This document shows positions 63,359 through 64,000 of a DNA stretch of 64,000 bases, one piece after another. A program made the position numbers and the translations under genes. Below the pieces are notes generated by a model, which ran no database searches, was not told the DNA's origin, and saw only the letters and a list, made by a program, of their open reading frames with translations. Each line of letters opens with the position of its first letter. Positions within the stretch are counted from its first letter, which is position 1. Origin of the DNA: Paenibacillus shirakamiensis (lineage in GTDB: Bacteria > Bacillota > Bacilli > Paenibacillales > Paenibacillaceae); assembly GCF_017874255.1 (NCBI RefSeq), contig NZ_JAGGLD010000002.1, forward strand, positions 310,001-374,000, written 5' to 3'.

Positions 63359-63858
63359 AGATCGTTCCTCTTTTCATATATAGGAATAAGATATTAAAAA
63401 TCCAGCCATCCGCCTTAAAGAGGTGATGGCTTTTCTTAACGATAGATTTCTGACTGAATGTTCGTATATATACAGTATTTTTTAACATTTCTCTAACTAA
63501 GTAGAGGGCAATTTTAGAACCTTCACTGAATGTTCAAGATGAACGCCTCTGCCTGTGAAAATATTCATGGTTAAAGGGCAGCTGATGATGGAATAGGGTT
63601 GTTTTTTTGAGGCGTTGTGACACTTTAATAGTATAAGCTTTCCTCTATACAGAAGCTTAAATCCTCAGCGGGAGGAGCTGATTCTTTTTCTAAATGAAAA
63701 GATACAGTTCAGACATCAAAAACAGGTCCTTGGACGCACCCTTCCCTTCTCTGAAATGGATTGTAAATAAATCCCAACTATGAAACAATAAAGATACTTT
63801 TCTGCACCTATTGAAATATCCTATTACAAGGAGCTTATATCAAAGGGGGTCAGACTTT
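63359..63858. other. 500-base non-coding stretch before the last gene
   Basis: No credible gene. Two hairpins are visible. One at 63404-63431 has AGCCATC / GATGGCT arms, then a T-rich tail on the plus strand. The other at 63665-63681 has TCAGC / GCTGA arms around the loop GGGAGGA, then TTCTTTTT, about 170 bases before the next start. The second could be a leader attenuator or only a terminator-like structure. Confidence 0.45.
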
Positions 63859-64000
63859 ATGGAAAATAGGACATTAACTCGCGAAGAAACCACCATGTTC
63901 CTCCAGTATGTATCCCAGCATGAAATCGCTTTTCGCAATCCCATCATTCAATCCTTCTTCAGCCATGTAACCCACGTCATTTGGCTTGTCCGTGCCATGC
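63859..64000 (+). CDS. Hypothetical protein, cut by window end
   Basis: The first 47 codons of a gene starting ATG at 63859 with AAAGGGGG upstream; the frame is open to the window end. The start is MENRTLTREETTMFLQYVSQ and the segment FRNPIIQSFFSHVTHVIW is amphipathic. Family not recognised from this fragment. Confidence 0.6.
   Translation, partial: MENRTLTREETTMFLQYVSQHEIAFRNPIIQSFFSHVTHVIWLVRAM

Noticed and set aside
63696..63785. A 29-codon reading frame upstream of the last gene
   Set aside because: The only ribosome binding site candidate is about 17 bases from the ATG and sits in a hairpin loop; no conserved feature.
1..64000. tRNA, rRNA, T-box, insertion sequence or prophage
   Set aside because: No cloverleaf, T-box GGGTGGNACCGCG motif, transposase or phage structural gene was seen by reading; a tRNAscan or Rfam search would be decisive.

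Overview
The window looks like a chromosomal segment of a spore-forming Gram-positive bacterium of the Paenibacillus/Bacillales type. The evidence is mid-to-low GC content, strong AGGAGG-type ribosome binding sites with frequent TTG/GTG starts, a tricistronic GerA-type germinant receptor operon, a YtaF-like protein, a SleB-type hydrolase, a Qox-type quinol oxidase, a perfect Bacillus-style Fur box and MhqR-type operators. No rRNA, tRNA, CRISPR array, insertion sequence or prophage was recognised, so this is mostly core genome with small accessory patches.

Layout. 1-1.3 kb: 3' part of a cysteine synthase gene and a rhodanese. 1.3-6.2 kb: leftward genes for a tautomerase-like protein, TPR, GNAT, DUF2500 and VOC proteins, an MFS transporter and a glycerophosphodiesterase. 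6.3-6.6 kb: a 57-codon basic protein gene under a Fur-box promoter. 7.1-10.1 kb: tsaE-tsaB-rimI-tsaD (t6A tRNA modification and S18 acetylation). 10.3-13.1 kb: an NHEJ operon of Ku, ligase and a separate LigD-type polymerase, preceded by a possible sigma-G promoter. 13.2-16.2 kb: cardiolipin synthase, M23 peptidase and bactofilin. 16.5-19.7 kb: an ABC transporter and rfbC-rfbD. 19.9-24.5 kb: gltB. 24.8-27.7 kb: a YhgE/Pip membrane protein with its TetR regulator. 28-33 kb: a UgtP-like glycosyltransferase, SleB-like hydrolase, a 54-codon gene, Dps, a DivIVA-like protein, TatA and YtaF. 33-37.2 kb: an SDR and the ComQ/ComX-like locus. 37.5-44.7 kb: a SulP transporter, two small proteins, the ger operon and a diguanylate cyclase. 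44.9-50.5 kb: a lipoprotein cyclophilin and qoxABCD. 50.7-56.6 kb: a split ThrE exporter, a DUF2339 protein, an aldo/keto reductase and two SDRs. 56.7-58.9 kb: mhqD-mhqO-mhqR with two matching operators. 59-64 kb: a copper-amine-oxidase-like domain protein, a DnaQ-BRCT exonuclease, a LysR-rhodanese pair, Mug glycosylase and a gene cut by the window end.

Most interesting: at 34.06-35.30 kb a 311-aa protein with two aspartate-rich motifs of class I isoprenyl diphosphate synthases lies directly upstream of a 79-aa peptide. The peptide has a nitrile-hydratase-type (NHLP) leader and ends in Tyr-Tyr-Trp. A seven-TM sensor histidine kinase is encoded convergently just after it. This resembles the ComQ-ComX-ComP arrangement, in which ComQ prenylates a C-terminal tryptophan of ComX, but with an NHLP-type leader. 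A prenylated-peptide signal or natural product is an inference. Convergent neighbours often share or overlap terminators here, and several genes have start sites best set by a ribosome binding site rather than by the longest reading frame.
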